64,000 nucleotides of DNA, taken from positions 1,225,819 to 1,289,818 of the forward strand of contig NZ_FWWY01000001.1 of assembly GCF_900176145.1 (NCBI RefSeq). Reading direction: 5' to 3'. Shown piece by piece: positions 54,509 to 62,865 of this stretch; the stretch's first letter is position 1, and the number at the start of each line of letters is the position of its first letter. A program made the translations under genes and the position numbers. A model generated the notes under the pieces. That model made no database searches. It worked only from the letters and a program-made list of their open reading frames with translations, and was not told the DNA's origin. Source of the DNA: Sulfobacillus thermosulfidooxidans DSM 9293. Its GTDB lineage: Bacteria; Bacillota; Sulfobacillia; Sulfobacillales; Sulfobacillaceae.

Positions 54509-55765
54509 ATGATCATTACGGATGTTGCAGATAAAGAGAGAGTATTGCGCCAGTCAGTGGACTTCTGGAACCCCGGTAAGACCATAGAATGGCAACACGA
54601 TGGCATCAGTTTGGTTATGGGTAAACGAGAAGGATATTATTTTTACGATTTAACAGGAAAGGAATTTATGGATGTTCACCTTAATGGCGGTACCTTTAAT
54701 CTGGGGCATCGCAATCCGGAAATTATCCAGGTTTTGATAGATGGGATGCAAGAATTGGATATCGGGAATCACCATTTTCCATCGTTCACCCGTGCTGCGC
54801 TTGCAGAAACAATGGCTAAGTCTACGCCGTCCAACTTAAAGTACTCAATTTATTCTACTGGTGGCAGCGAAGCTATTGATGTTGCATTAAAGTCTGCTCG
54901 ATATGCCACCCAAAAAAGAAAAATTGTTTCGATTAAAAATGGTTACCACGGGCATACTGGCTTAGCCGTAGCGTTAGGTCACAAACGTTATTCCCGTTTG
55001 TTTTTAAGTGAAGGCGATCCAAACGAATTTGTCCATGTTCCTTTTAACGACTTGGATGCCATGGAATTTGCATTGCGAAACGAGGATGTGGCTGCTGTGA
55101 TTGTTGAAACAGTGCCGGCTACTTATGGATTTCCTCTTCCGATGCCTAATTACTTACCGACCGTGAAAAGCTTATGTGAACGTTACGGAGCACTTTATAT
55201 TGCTGATGAGGTGCAAACGGGTCTTCTGCGTACCGGAAAACTTTGGGCAATTGAGCATTACGGCGTTAAACCGGACATTCTGGTAACGGCAAAGGGGTTA
55301 AGTGGTGGTATTTATCCGATTGCCTGTACTGTTGTTAGTGAACGGGTCGGACAATGGATGTCCGAAGATGGATTTGCGCATATGTCAACATTTGGAGGAT
55401 CCGAATTGGGATGCCTTGTTGCTATGAAAGTCATGGAAATCACACAACGTGACTCCGTTAAGCAAAACGTTCATTGGGTGGCGCAATATTTGCGGAATGG
55501 ACTTGAGGTTATTCGACGTCAGTACAGTGATTTATTAGTGGACATCCGTCAATTAGGGCTCGTTATGGGCCTGGTGTTTGCCCATCCTCAAGGGGCTAAG
55601 CCCATTATGCGTGCCTTATATCAGAATGGCGTGTGGGCGATGTATTCCATGCTTGATCAACGGGTTTTGCAGTTTAAACCGGGTATACTCATCGACCAAG
55701 CATATTGTGATGAACTCTTATCACGTGTGGAAACCAGTCTACGCCAAGTAGCTCAAGTCATGTAA
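54509..55765 (+). CDS. Class III PLP-dependent aminotransferase or phospho-lyase
   Basis: 418 residues from ATG 54509 (GGAGG eight bases upstream; the in-frame ATG 54497 precedes that site). Fold-type I, class III: STGGSEAIDVALKSAR (~120), YIADEVQTGLLRTGKLWA (~228) and PLP Lys in LVTAKGLSGGIYP (~260). STFGGSELGC marks the other subunit's phosphate site. Relatives include omega-aminotransferases and ethanolamine-phosphate or phosphohydroxylysine phospho-lyases. The APH-fold kinase next door makes the phospho-lyase idea attractive (inference). Confidence 0.88.
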   Translation: MIITDVADKERVLRQSVDFWNPGKTIEWQHDGISLVMGKREGYYFYDLTGKEFMDVHLNGGTFNLGHRNPEIIQVLIDGMQELDIGNHHFPSFTRAALAETMAKSTPSNLKYSIYSTGGSEAIDVALKSARYATQKRKIVSIKNGYHGHTGLAVALGHKRYSRLFLSEGDPNEFVHVPFNDLDAMEFALRNEDVAAVIVETVPATYGFPLPMPNYLPTVKSLCERYGALYIADEVQTGLLRTGKLWAIEHYGVKPDILVTAKGLSGGIYPIACTVVSERVGQWMSEDGFAHMSTFGGSELGCLVAMKVMEITQRDSVKQNVHWVAQYLRNGLEVIRRQYSDLLVDIRQLGLVMGLVFAHPQGAKPIMRALYQNGVWAMYSMLDQRVLQFKPGILIDQAYCDELLSRVETSLRQVAQVM

Positions 55766-55806
55766 CGTCGGAAGGCAGTGTGTTCCTGTATTGGAGGAAT
55801 CTACCT

Positions 55807-56832
55807 ATGTCCGAAGTGCTGATCAATTCGTTGGATTCTGTGATTAAAAACGCTCTCGATAATTATTCGTTCTTGTCGGGAGCATCCATCCGTTTATTGA
55901 ATAAGTCGGAAAATACCACCTTTGTGGTTGAGAAGCCGACCACCAAAAACCGATGGATATTACGACTAAGCCGTCCTGGTTATCATACGAAGACTGAAAT
56001 TGAAGCAGAATTACAGTGGATGAAGGCGATTCGACAGAACACATCGATTATTGTTCCGGAACCGGTCGCAGGTAATAATGGGGACTATGTCCAATCGATT
56101 CCGGATCAGACAAATCAAGATCCGTACTATTACACGCTATTCACCTTCTTGGATGGGATTCCTCCAGACGAAAACAACTTTAATAGTCTTCTTCATTACT
56201 TTCGAAAATTAGGGGAAATCACAGCCCACTTGCACAATCATGTTCAGCAGTGGGTCGAGTCAAATGACATTGCGCGTCCTGAATGGGACTTCGATACAAT
56301 GTTGGGTCAGAATCCTCGATGGGGACGGTGGCAAGATGGTCCAGACATTACCTCAACACAGATGTCATTGTTTAAACACGTTGTTGAGACGATTAGCATA
56401 AGGTTAAAAAAATTCGGCAAAACAGAAGATCGGTTTGGATTAATTCATGCTGATCTTCGCTTAGCGAATTTATTGATCGACCAAGAACAAATTAAGGTTT
56501 TAGATTTCGACGATTCAGGTTATAGTTGGTTCTTATATGATTTGGCGTCTGCACTCAGTTTTATTGAGCATAAGCCTTATATCCCCGCGTTGATCGCTGC
56601 ATGGCTGACAGGATATGAAAGTTTACGCGTGATTCCCGAGAGAGATAAAGAAGAAATTCCTACCTTTATTATGCTTAGACGCTTATTACTCTTAGCTTGG
56701 TTGGGGACACATGAGAACAGTGAAACCGCTCACAGTGTTGTCAATGACTTTACCCTTGAGACCGAAATCCTTGCAAAAAAGTACCTCTTAGACTTTGGTA
56801 CACGATTTGTTGTAAATACTTTGTCATTGTGA
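55807..56832 (+). CDS. APH/choline-kinase-fold phosphotransferase
   Basis: 341 residues from ATG 55807 (TTGGAGGA upstream). Kinase-like fold: an N-lobe with RLLNKSENTTFVV and WILRLSRPGYHTK (ATP Lys/Arg), catalytic loop LIHADLRLANLLID (HxDxxxxN, ~215) and metal site VLDFDDSGYSWFLYDLA. This type phosphorylates small alcohols such as homoserine, choline, ethanolamine or hydroxylysine. In vertebrates a kinase of this fold works with a class III phospho-lyase on hydroxylysine; here the two genes are adjacent with 41 bp between. Confidence 0.85.
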   Translation: MSEVLINSLDSVIKNALDNYSFLSGASIRLLNKSENTTFVVEKPTTKNRWILRLSRPGYHTKTEIEAELQWMKAIRQNTSIIVPEPVAGNNGDYVQSIPDQTNQDPYYYTLFTFLDGIPPDENNFNSLLHYFRKLGEITAHLHNHVQQWVESNDIARPEWDFDTMLGQNPRWGRWQDGPDITSTQMSLFKHVVETISIRLKKFGKTEDRFGLIHADLRLANLLIDQEQIKVLDFDDSGYSWFLYDLASALSFIEHKPYIPALIAAWLTGYESLRVIPERDKEEIPTFIMLRRLLLLAWLGTHENSETAHSVVNDFTLETEILAKKYLLDFGTRFVVNTLSL

Positions 56833-56912
56833 CCTCGTGGTTAGTTTAGGAATCTTCCGGCATCGATTCAATATTACAAATTGAAGAAACTGCATGAAAG
56901 GAGGGCTGGCTC

Positions 56913-57689
56913 GTGTGGGCTTCTGTGGTAGGAAAATCGGTGGTCATTACTGGCGCTACCAAGGGTATCGGAAAGGGCATTGCTCGCGTTTTCGCCCAAC
57001 AAGGTGCAAAGGTCGCAGTAATAGGTCGCGTTTTAGAGCAAGCCGAGGCTTGTGCCGAGGAATTCCGATCGAATGGCTGGTACGCTCAGGCGTTCTATGC
57101 TGATGTAAAGAATTGTCGTTCGCTAGAGCAAATGGCCAAGGAAGTAAACAGGTCATTTGGAGGAATTGATGTATTATGCGCAAATGCGGGTGTGTTTCCC
57201 AGTATGACAATCGAAGAGATGAGTAGTGAGCAGTGGGATCATGTGATGAATACGAACGCCAAGGGTACCTTTTTCTCCCTTCAAGCGTGTTTACCTTTTT
57301 TAAAACGAGCAGAATATGGCCGGGTTATTATCACTTCATCCATTACCGGCCCCCTCACAGGATATCCCGGATGGGCTCATTATGGAGCCAGCAAAGCGGC
57401 ACAACTCGGTTTTATGCGTAGTGCTGCCATAGAATTGGCACCCTACCACATTACTGTCAATGCTATTTTACCTGGGAACATTCTGACCGAGGGACTTCAA
57501 GATATTGGAACCAATTACCTAGAGAGAATGGTAAGTAGCATACCCCTCAAACGCCTGGGTTCCATAGATGACATTGCCTATGCCACCTTGTTTTTGGCTT
57601 CAAAAGAAGCGGGATATATAACGGGACAAACATTGATCATTGATGGTGGACAAACCTTGCCCGAAAGCTTAGATGCTTTAACTTACTAA
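56913..57689 (+). CDS. Short-chain dehydrogenase/reductase
   Basis: 258 residues from GTG 56913 (AAAGGAGGG upstream). TGATKGIGKGIA (~13) for the cofactor, CANAGVF, SSITGPLTGYPG with Ser, HYGASKAA (Tyr-Lys, ~157) and INGVL-type C-terminus YITGQTLIIDGGQTLP. Would oxidise an alcohol or reduce an aldehyde formed in amine breakdown. Third gene of the operon. Confidence 0.88.
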   Translation: MWASVVGKSVVITGATKGIGKGIARVFAQQGAKVAVIGRVLEQAEACAEEFRSNGWYAQAFYADVKNCRSLEQMAKEVNRSFGGIDVLCANAGVFPSMTIEEMSSEQWDHVMNTNAKGTFFSLQACLPFLKRAEYGRVIITSSITGPLTGYPGWAHYGASKAAQLGFMRSAAIELAPYHITVNAILPGNILTEGLQDIGTNYLERMVSSIPLKRLGSIDDIAYATLFLASKEAGYITGQTLIIDGGQTLPESLDALTY

Positions 57690-57786
57690 TCCTTTACTAT
57701 TACTATTCGCCTATCTACATGATGCGTAAGTTTCACGGTTAGCTGAATTGGATATTTATGCTTTTTACTTAAAGGAGTGATACCCA

Positions 57787-59709
57787 ATGAGTATTGATGT
57801 TCAAGAAATGCCATTAGTTCGTCATCCCTTGGAACCATTAACCCCAGAAGAGATTAGGGCTGCAGTAACCATATTACGAGAGAGTAAAAAGATTTCTAAG
57901 GCGGCACGGTTTGTGTCTGTGACATTGCAAGAGCCAGCCAAGGATGAAGTCTTGCGCTATCACCAAGGAGATGTTTTTGATCGGAAAGCATGGATTTTGC
58001 TCCTTGACAACGCTGACGAAACAACTTACGAAGCAGTGATATCACTGCATCAACAGAAAGTGATAACATTTGACCGCATTGTGGGCGTTCAACCTTCGAT
58101 CATGTTGGACGAATTTGTAGAATGTGAAGCTGCCGTAAAAGCGAATCCTGAGTTTCAAGCCGCCTTACGGAAACGTGGCATAACAAATTTTGATTTGGTT
58201 ATGGTTGATCCGTGGTCGGCGGGAAATTTTGGTCGGGATGAAGAGCAATCCCTCCGACTCTCGAGGGCACTAACGTGGTTACGCAGTTCGCCACACGACA
58301 ACGGATATGCGAGACCTATAGAGGGATTAGCGGTTCTGGTCGATCTTAACAAGATGAAGGTCATACGCGTGGAAGACTACGGCGTAGTTCCGATTGCACC
58401 ATTAGATGGAAATTATACACCGCAAGCTGTTGGGGAACTACGTACGGATTTAAAACCTCTCGATATTGTACAATCCGAAGGACCGAGTTTCACTATTTCA
58501 GGTCATGAGATTCGTTGGCAAAAATGGCAATTTCGTATTGGTTTCACACCCAGAGAAGGTCTTGTTTTATATACGATTGGGTATGAAGATCAAGGGCGGA
58601 TACGTCCTATTATGTATAGGGCGTCACTGTCTGAAATGGTTGTTCCCTATGGTGACCCAAGTCCTACACAGTATACCAAGAACGCGTTCGATGCGGGTGA
58701 ATATGGGATTGGGATGCTGGCTAACAGCCTAGAGCTGGGATGTGATTGTTTAGGCGTTATCAGATATTTTGATGCGCATATGACCGACAGCCGGGGACAT
58801 GTTGTCACAATTCCTAATGCGGTTTGTGTACATGAAGAGGATTTCGGTACGCTTTGGAAACACACAGATTGGCGTACTGGAGATGTGGAGGTACGGCGTT
58901 CACGTCGTCTTGTGGTGTCTTCCATTTCAACTGTAGCTAATTACGAATATGGGTTTTACTGGTACTTTTATCTTGATGGTACCATTCAATTTGAAGTGAA
59001 ATTAACGGGAATTGTTTCAACAGCAGGATGTTTGCCCGATGAAAAGCCAAAGTACGGTACATTGCTCGCTCCCCAAGTATACGCGCCCATTCATCAGCAT
59101 TTCTTTAATGTGCGTATGGATATGATGATTGACGGAGTAAATAATTCGATCTATGAGGTCAACACCATATCCGAACCATTGGGATCCGATAATCCATATG
59201 GTAACGCATTTTATGCTCAATCTACATTGCTGAAAACTGAACAGGATGCGCAGAGAACCATAGACATAGCGTCGGCCCGGTATTGGAAAGTCGTTAACCC
59301 ATCAGTGCATAACGGCTTGGGTGAACCTGTGGCATATAAAATCGTTCCGGGAGAAAACTGTTTTCCATATGCCCAACCCGATGCAAGTATCTTAAAACGT
59401 GCAGGATTTATCACCAAACACTTTTGGGCTACTCCATATGATTCCAATGAAAAGTACGCGGCGGGAAATTATCCCAATCAACACATTGGCGGAGATGGCC
59501 TATTGGAGTGGACTCAAGCGAACCGTTCGATTGAAAATACCGACGTTGTCGTATGGTACACCATGGGCCATCACCACATTCCTCGCCCCGAAGATTGGCC
59601 CGTCATGCCCGCTGCATATATTGGATTTCATCTTAAACCCGTAGGATTCTTTGATCGCAATCCGGCACTGGATGTTCCGCCTCCACCCCCAGGCGGTTGT
59701 TTGGTATAA
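57787..59709 (+). CDS. Copper amine oxidase (TPQ-dependent primary amine oxidase)
   Basis: 640 residues. Reaction: primary amine + O2 + H2O to aldehyde + NH3 + H2O2. The N2, N3 and catalytic domains are all present. Catalytic base Asp302 in AFDAGEYGIG, cofactor precursor Tyr386 in VANYEYGFYW, copper ligands His436 and His438 (IHQHFFNV) and His597 (GHHHIPRPEDW). Spacing is nearly that of the Arthrobacter enzyme (Asp298, Tyr382, His431, 433, 592; from memory). No signal peptide, so it is cytoplasmic, as in Arthrobacter. AAAGGAG precedes the ATG. The permease follows. Confidence 0.95.
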   Translation: MSIDVQEMPLVRHPLEPLTPEEIRAAVTILRESKKISKAARFVSVTLQEPAKDEVLRYHQGDVFDRKAWILLLDNADETTYEAVISLHQQKVITFDRIVGVQPSIMLDEFVECEAAVKANPEFQAALRKRGITNFDLVMVDPWSAGNFGRDEEQSLRLSRALTWLRSSPHDNGYARPIEGLAVLVDLNKMKVIRVEDYGVVPIAPLDGNYTPQAVGELRTDLKPLDIVQSEGPSFTISGHEIRWQKWQFRIGFTPREGLVLYTIGYEDQGRIRPIMYRASLSEMVVPYGDPSPTQYTKNAFDAGEYGIGMLANSLELGCDCLGVIRYFDAHMTDSRGHVVTIPNAVCVHEEDFGTLWKHTDWRTGDVEVRRSRRLVVSSISTVANYEYGFYWYFYLDGTIQFEVKLTGIVSTAGCLPDEKPKYGTLLAPQVYAPIHQHFFNVRMDMMIDGVNNSIYEVNTISEPLGSDNPYGNAFYAQSTLLKTEQDAQRTIDIASARYWKVVNPSVHNGLGEPVAYKIVPGENCFPYAQPDASILKRAGFITKHFWATPYDSNEKYAAGNYPNQHIGGDGLLEWTQANRSIENTDVVVWYTMGHHHIPRPEDWPVMPAAYIGFHLKPVGFFDRNPALDVPPPPPGGCLV

Positions 59710-59769
59710 CCATCTTCCACTGAATGTCTTCTTCCTATCAACAAACTAGATGAAAGGTAGGGTCCACTC

Positions 59770-61200
59770 ATGGGATATCACAGTGATGCCTCTTCACATC
59801 AAACGCATGGCGTAATTGATTTGCGGCGCAATCACCTATCGTTTGCTGAAACCTTGGCCCAATCTATTGCCAATATTGCACCTACAGCGACACCCGCCTT
59901 GGCCATTCCACTGGTAGCCGCCAATGCGGGGAATGGTACATGGTTTGTCTATTTGGTTGCAATGGTTGGTTTGGTCCTGGTAGGTTTGAACATTAGTATG
60001 TTTGCTAAACGTTACGCTTCAGCGGGATCTATGTATACTTATCTCACCCAAAGTCTTGGATCTACGACGGGTTTTATATCGGGTTGGAGTTTGCTATCTG
60101 CCTATTTATTTACTGCGATGGCGACCCTCTTGGCTTTTGGCATCTTTGTAGAGCTGGTTCTATCCCAAATCGGAATTAAGGTGCCGACTGTGATAATTTA
60201 CGCCATAGGAGCGTTGATTATCTGGTTTCTTGCATATCGTGATATTAAACTGTCATCAGTTCTAGCACTGGTTTTAGAATTTATCTCCGTCAGCATGATA
60301 AGCATTCTGGGTTTTATCGTATTAGCAGATAATGGATTTAGATTGGACCTTGCTCAATTTTCATTACATGGCGTGACTATCTCTGGTTTGGATTTAGCGA
60401 TGGTTTTAGCCGTGTTTTCGTTTGTCGGGTTTGAAAGTGCGGCAACATTAGGAAAGGAATCCCGCAATCCGTTTCGAACAATTCCCAGAGCGGTCATCGT
60501 GAGCACCCTTATTGCCGGAGTGTTCTTTGCGTTGATGTCCTATATAGAAGTGCTAGGATTCGGCAATCTCTCATCTCTCACTAGTAGTTCAGCACCAATG
60601 GTCGCCTTGGCAAACAGATACCATATGAACTGGTTTGGCATATTGATAGGTATTGGTGCGTCGATTAGCTTTTTCTCATGTTCTTTAGCATCGGTCAATG
60701 CAGCCTCTCGCATTATGTTTGCAATGGGTAGAGACCGAATATTCCATGAATCCGTTGGTCTCGCGCATTCTCTCAATAATACGCCACATGTTGCGGTGAC
60801 TATCTCATCAATTGTCAACTTTGCGGTGCCTACCGCTTTATTGGGAGTTAATGCCATGAATGCTTATGGATATCTGGGCACAATCGCAACCTATGGATTT
60901 CTCGTGGCTTATATTCTCATTTCGATTGCAGCACCAACTTACTTGGCGCGTAAAGGTTTATTGAAGCCACTTCATATAGTCATAGGTGTAGGGGCGATTT
61001 TGTTCATGATGATCCCCTTGGTCGGAAGTTTCTATCCCGTTCCGTCTGCGCCATATAACCTGTTTCCTTATTTTTACATTGGATATCTACTCGTTGGAGC
61101 TGCATGGTTTCGCTTCATAATAAACCGCAACCCAAGATCGACTGAACAAATTGCTGCCGATTTCGACAGTTTCGAGGATGTGATATTCGACAAAAAATAA
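59770..61200 (+). CDS. APC-superfamily amino acid/amine permease
   Basis: 476 residues, about twelve TM helices. N-terminal family motif SFAETLAQSIANIAPTATPA (~25, two lines of the helix-1 break) and FVGFESAATLGKESRNPFR (~220), the APC signature. Expected to import the amine that the oxidase uses. Starts after GAAAGGTAGG. Last gene of the operon, followed by a good hairpin. Confidence 0.9.
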   Translation: MGYHSDASSHQTHGVIDLRRNHLSFAETLAQSIANIAPTATPALAIPLVAANAGNGTWFVYLVAMVGLVLVGLNISMFAKRYASAGSMYTYLTQSLGSTTGFISGWSLLSAYLFTAMATLLAFGIFVELVLSQIGIKVPTVIIYAIGALIIWFLAYRDIKLSSVLALVLEFISVSMISILGFIVLADNGFRLDLAQFSLHGVTISGLDLAMVLAVFSFVGFESAATLGKESRNPFRTIPRAVIVSTLIAGVFFALMSYIEVLGFGNLSSLTSSSAPMVALANRYHMNWFGILIGIGASISFFSCSLASVNAASRIMFAMGRDRIFHESVGLAHSLNNTPHVAVTISSIVNFAVPTALLGVNAMNAYGYLGTIATYGFLVAYILISIAAPTYLARKGLLKPLHIVIGVGAILFMMIPLVGSFYPVPSAPYNLFPYFYIGYLLVGAAWFRFIINRNPRSTEQIAADFDSFEDVIFDKK

Positions 61201-61243
61201 AACAACAAGGTTTTCTGATTATTCTTAGCATAAGGAATGGAAG

Positions 61244-61265
61244 ACCAGGATTTTCCTGGTTTTCC
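61244..61265 (+). terminator. Terminator after the amine permease
   Basis: ACCAGGA-TTT-TCCTGGT followed by TTT and C/T-rich sequence, 44 bases past the stop. Confidence 0.75.
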
Positions 61266-61325
61266 TTCCTCATAGATTCCATAAATAGTGGAGAAATGGC
61301 ACAGAATCGAAGAAGGAGATTGATT

Positions 61326-61841
61326 ATGGATCAACTATATCAAAGCACGGGATGGGGTTGCGCATGGGGAGGAATTATTGGGGGTGTTCTTGGAGCTAGC
61401 GGAGATCTCGTGATGGGAACATCGGGAGTCTTAGCTTTTTTACTGTCTATGGTCGGTTCTGCAGTAGGGGCGTATCTAGGGTTTTATAGGGGGCGCAAAG
61501 ATGTTGACGAATTGATTCCTCGAACAAACTTTCCTCTTGAAATCGTCAAAATTAGAAAGCAACATGGGGCAATGTGGGCTTTGATGGGTGCAATGGTTGG
61601 AGGTGCGGTTGGGTCCATCGCTTCAGGGGGACTTGTTACCTTTACGTGGCTAATGTTTTTAAGTGCTTCGTGGGCAACGATGAACTTTATGCTCTTAAGC
61701 AATATTATCATGGGAGCAGGAATGGGTGGTATGGTTGGTGGTGTGGGGGGAGCCTGGATCGCAGCGCTTATGTCGGGATTTATTGAAAAGAAAAAAAGTC
61801 GTATTCGCTTAATTAGCAGGAAACGGTCTGAATTTATGTAA
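61326..61841 (+). CDS. Small Gly-rich membrane protein
   Basis: 171 residues from ATG 61326 (AAGGAG upstream). Two hydrophobic, glycine-rich halves (~15-55 and ~85-155), with GGIIGGVLGASGD, GAMVGGAVGSIASGG and GAGMGGMVGGVGGAW, separated by a charged stretch (RGRKDVDELIPRTNF). A basic tail (EKKKSRIRLISRKR). Internal repeats suggest two related halves. I do not recognise a family. Confidence 0.65.
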   Translation: MDQLYQSTGWGCAWGGIIGGVLGASGDLVMGTSGVLAFLLSMVGSAVGAYLGFYRGRKDVDELIPRTNFPLEIVKIRKQHGAMWALMGAMVGGAVGSIASGGLVTFTWLMFLSASWATMNFMLLSNIIMGAGMGGMVGGVGGAWIAALMSGFIEKKKSRIRLISRKRSEFM

Positions 61842-62033
61842 ACGTAGATTAAACACATACCGTGGCCAAGAGTCATGATAATTCATGGCTGTATTTCGAG
61901 GTGCAAAAGGTCAATCATACATGAAAGCAATTTGTTCCTTAATACAGAGTCATGTCTGTGCGAACACGGTATATACGCCGCGCACGCAATTTATGGTCGT
62001 TTTCATGTTGTCTTGTAATTAACAAAACTACCG

Positions 62034-62865
62034 CTAAGTACCATTTAAAACTAAAGGGATCTCCGTGTCTTCACGCAATGTGACGGAACGGTGAAAGGAG
62101 CCAAAGGAGATATGATAGGGTTCGACACGAATGCCGGGTTGTTTTTGAATCCATAGAGAGGTCATCGGCAAGGTCTTTGGCAAGAGGTACGTGAAGGTCA
62201 TGCTGCCTCGCCGAGCAGGTTGACTTAGGGATGTGCGTCCGGGTAAGGAGATGTGACGGCCAAAGACGGTCTTGTTCACGGTCAGGTTATTGTAATCAAA
62301 AATGGGACCATTGCCCGCTGTAATGGAAATGAGCTGCGATCCCAAGGGAACATAGACTCTCACATAGGCTTGATAGGGTACGACTAACCACCCGTTATCT
62401 AAAGCGGGGTTATACCAGGTGATCGTATCCGTTTGGACATAGCGGTCGTGCTGTCGAATAATGCGGACATCGACCACTTCATGCATGAAAAAATTGTCTT
62501 TATGCCCGCCTAAATTCATATCAACCACTTCGAGATAATCACTAGGCACATGAGGGCGAATGCGTCCCGCCCAGTGATAGTGAACGGCTAATTCTTCGGA
62601 CTTGGTATTCGCAAACCATAAGAGCAAATATTTGCGCTGTAATCCGTGATAAAGGGTGTCCAGAATGTGAACCAGGGCGCTGCCCCGTGCTTTGAGAGCT
62701 TGAGTGAGGAGTTCTTGCATCATCACCCCAATAAAAGCCTTGCGGGTCGCCTGGGGGAGATGTGAATGCTCGGCAATCGTCTCCATGGTCATATTGGCAT
62801 TTTGCCAGGTTATGGTCAGATGATGATACGAGAATCCTGTAATAAAGTGTCCGGGGCGTATTTAG
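62034..62865 (-). pseudogene. DUF4012-family protein, C-terminal part (5' end lost)
   Basis: Reads from about 62865 RPGHFITGFSYHHLTITWQN, then MTMETIAEHSHLPQATRKAF, KYLLLWFANTKSEELAVHYH and WAGRIRPHVPSDYLEVVDMN, LGGHKDNFF, WYNPALDNGW and YQAYVRVYVPLGSQL. These are the DUF4012 C-terminal landmarks. Family members are ~600-residue membrane-anchored surface proteins; only ~275 residues remain, with no start site. The break coincides with the left end of an IS110-family element, so insertion is the likely cause. GC is even with the neighbourhood. Confidence 0.75.
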
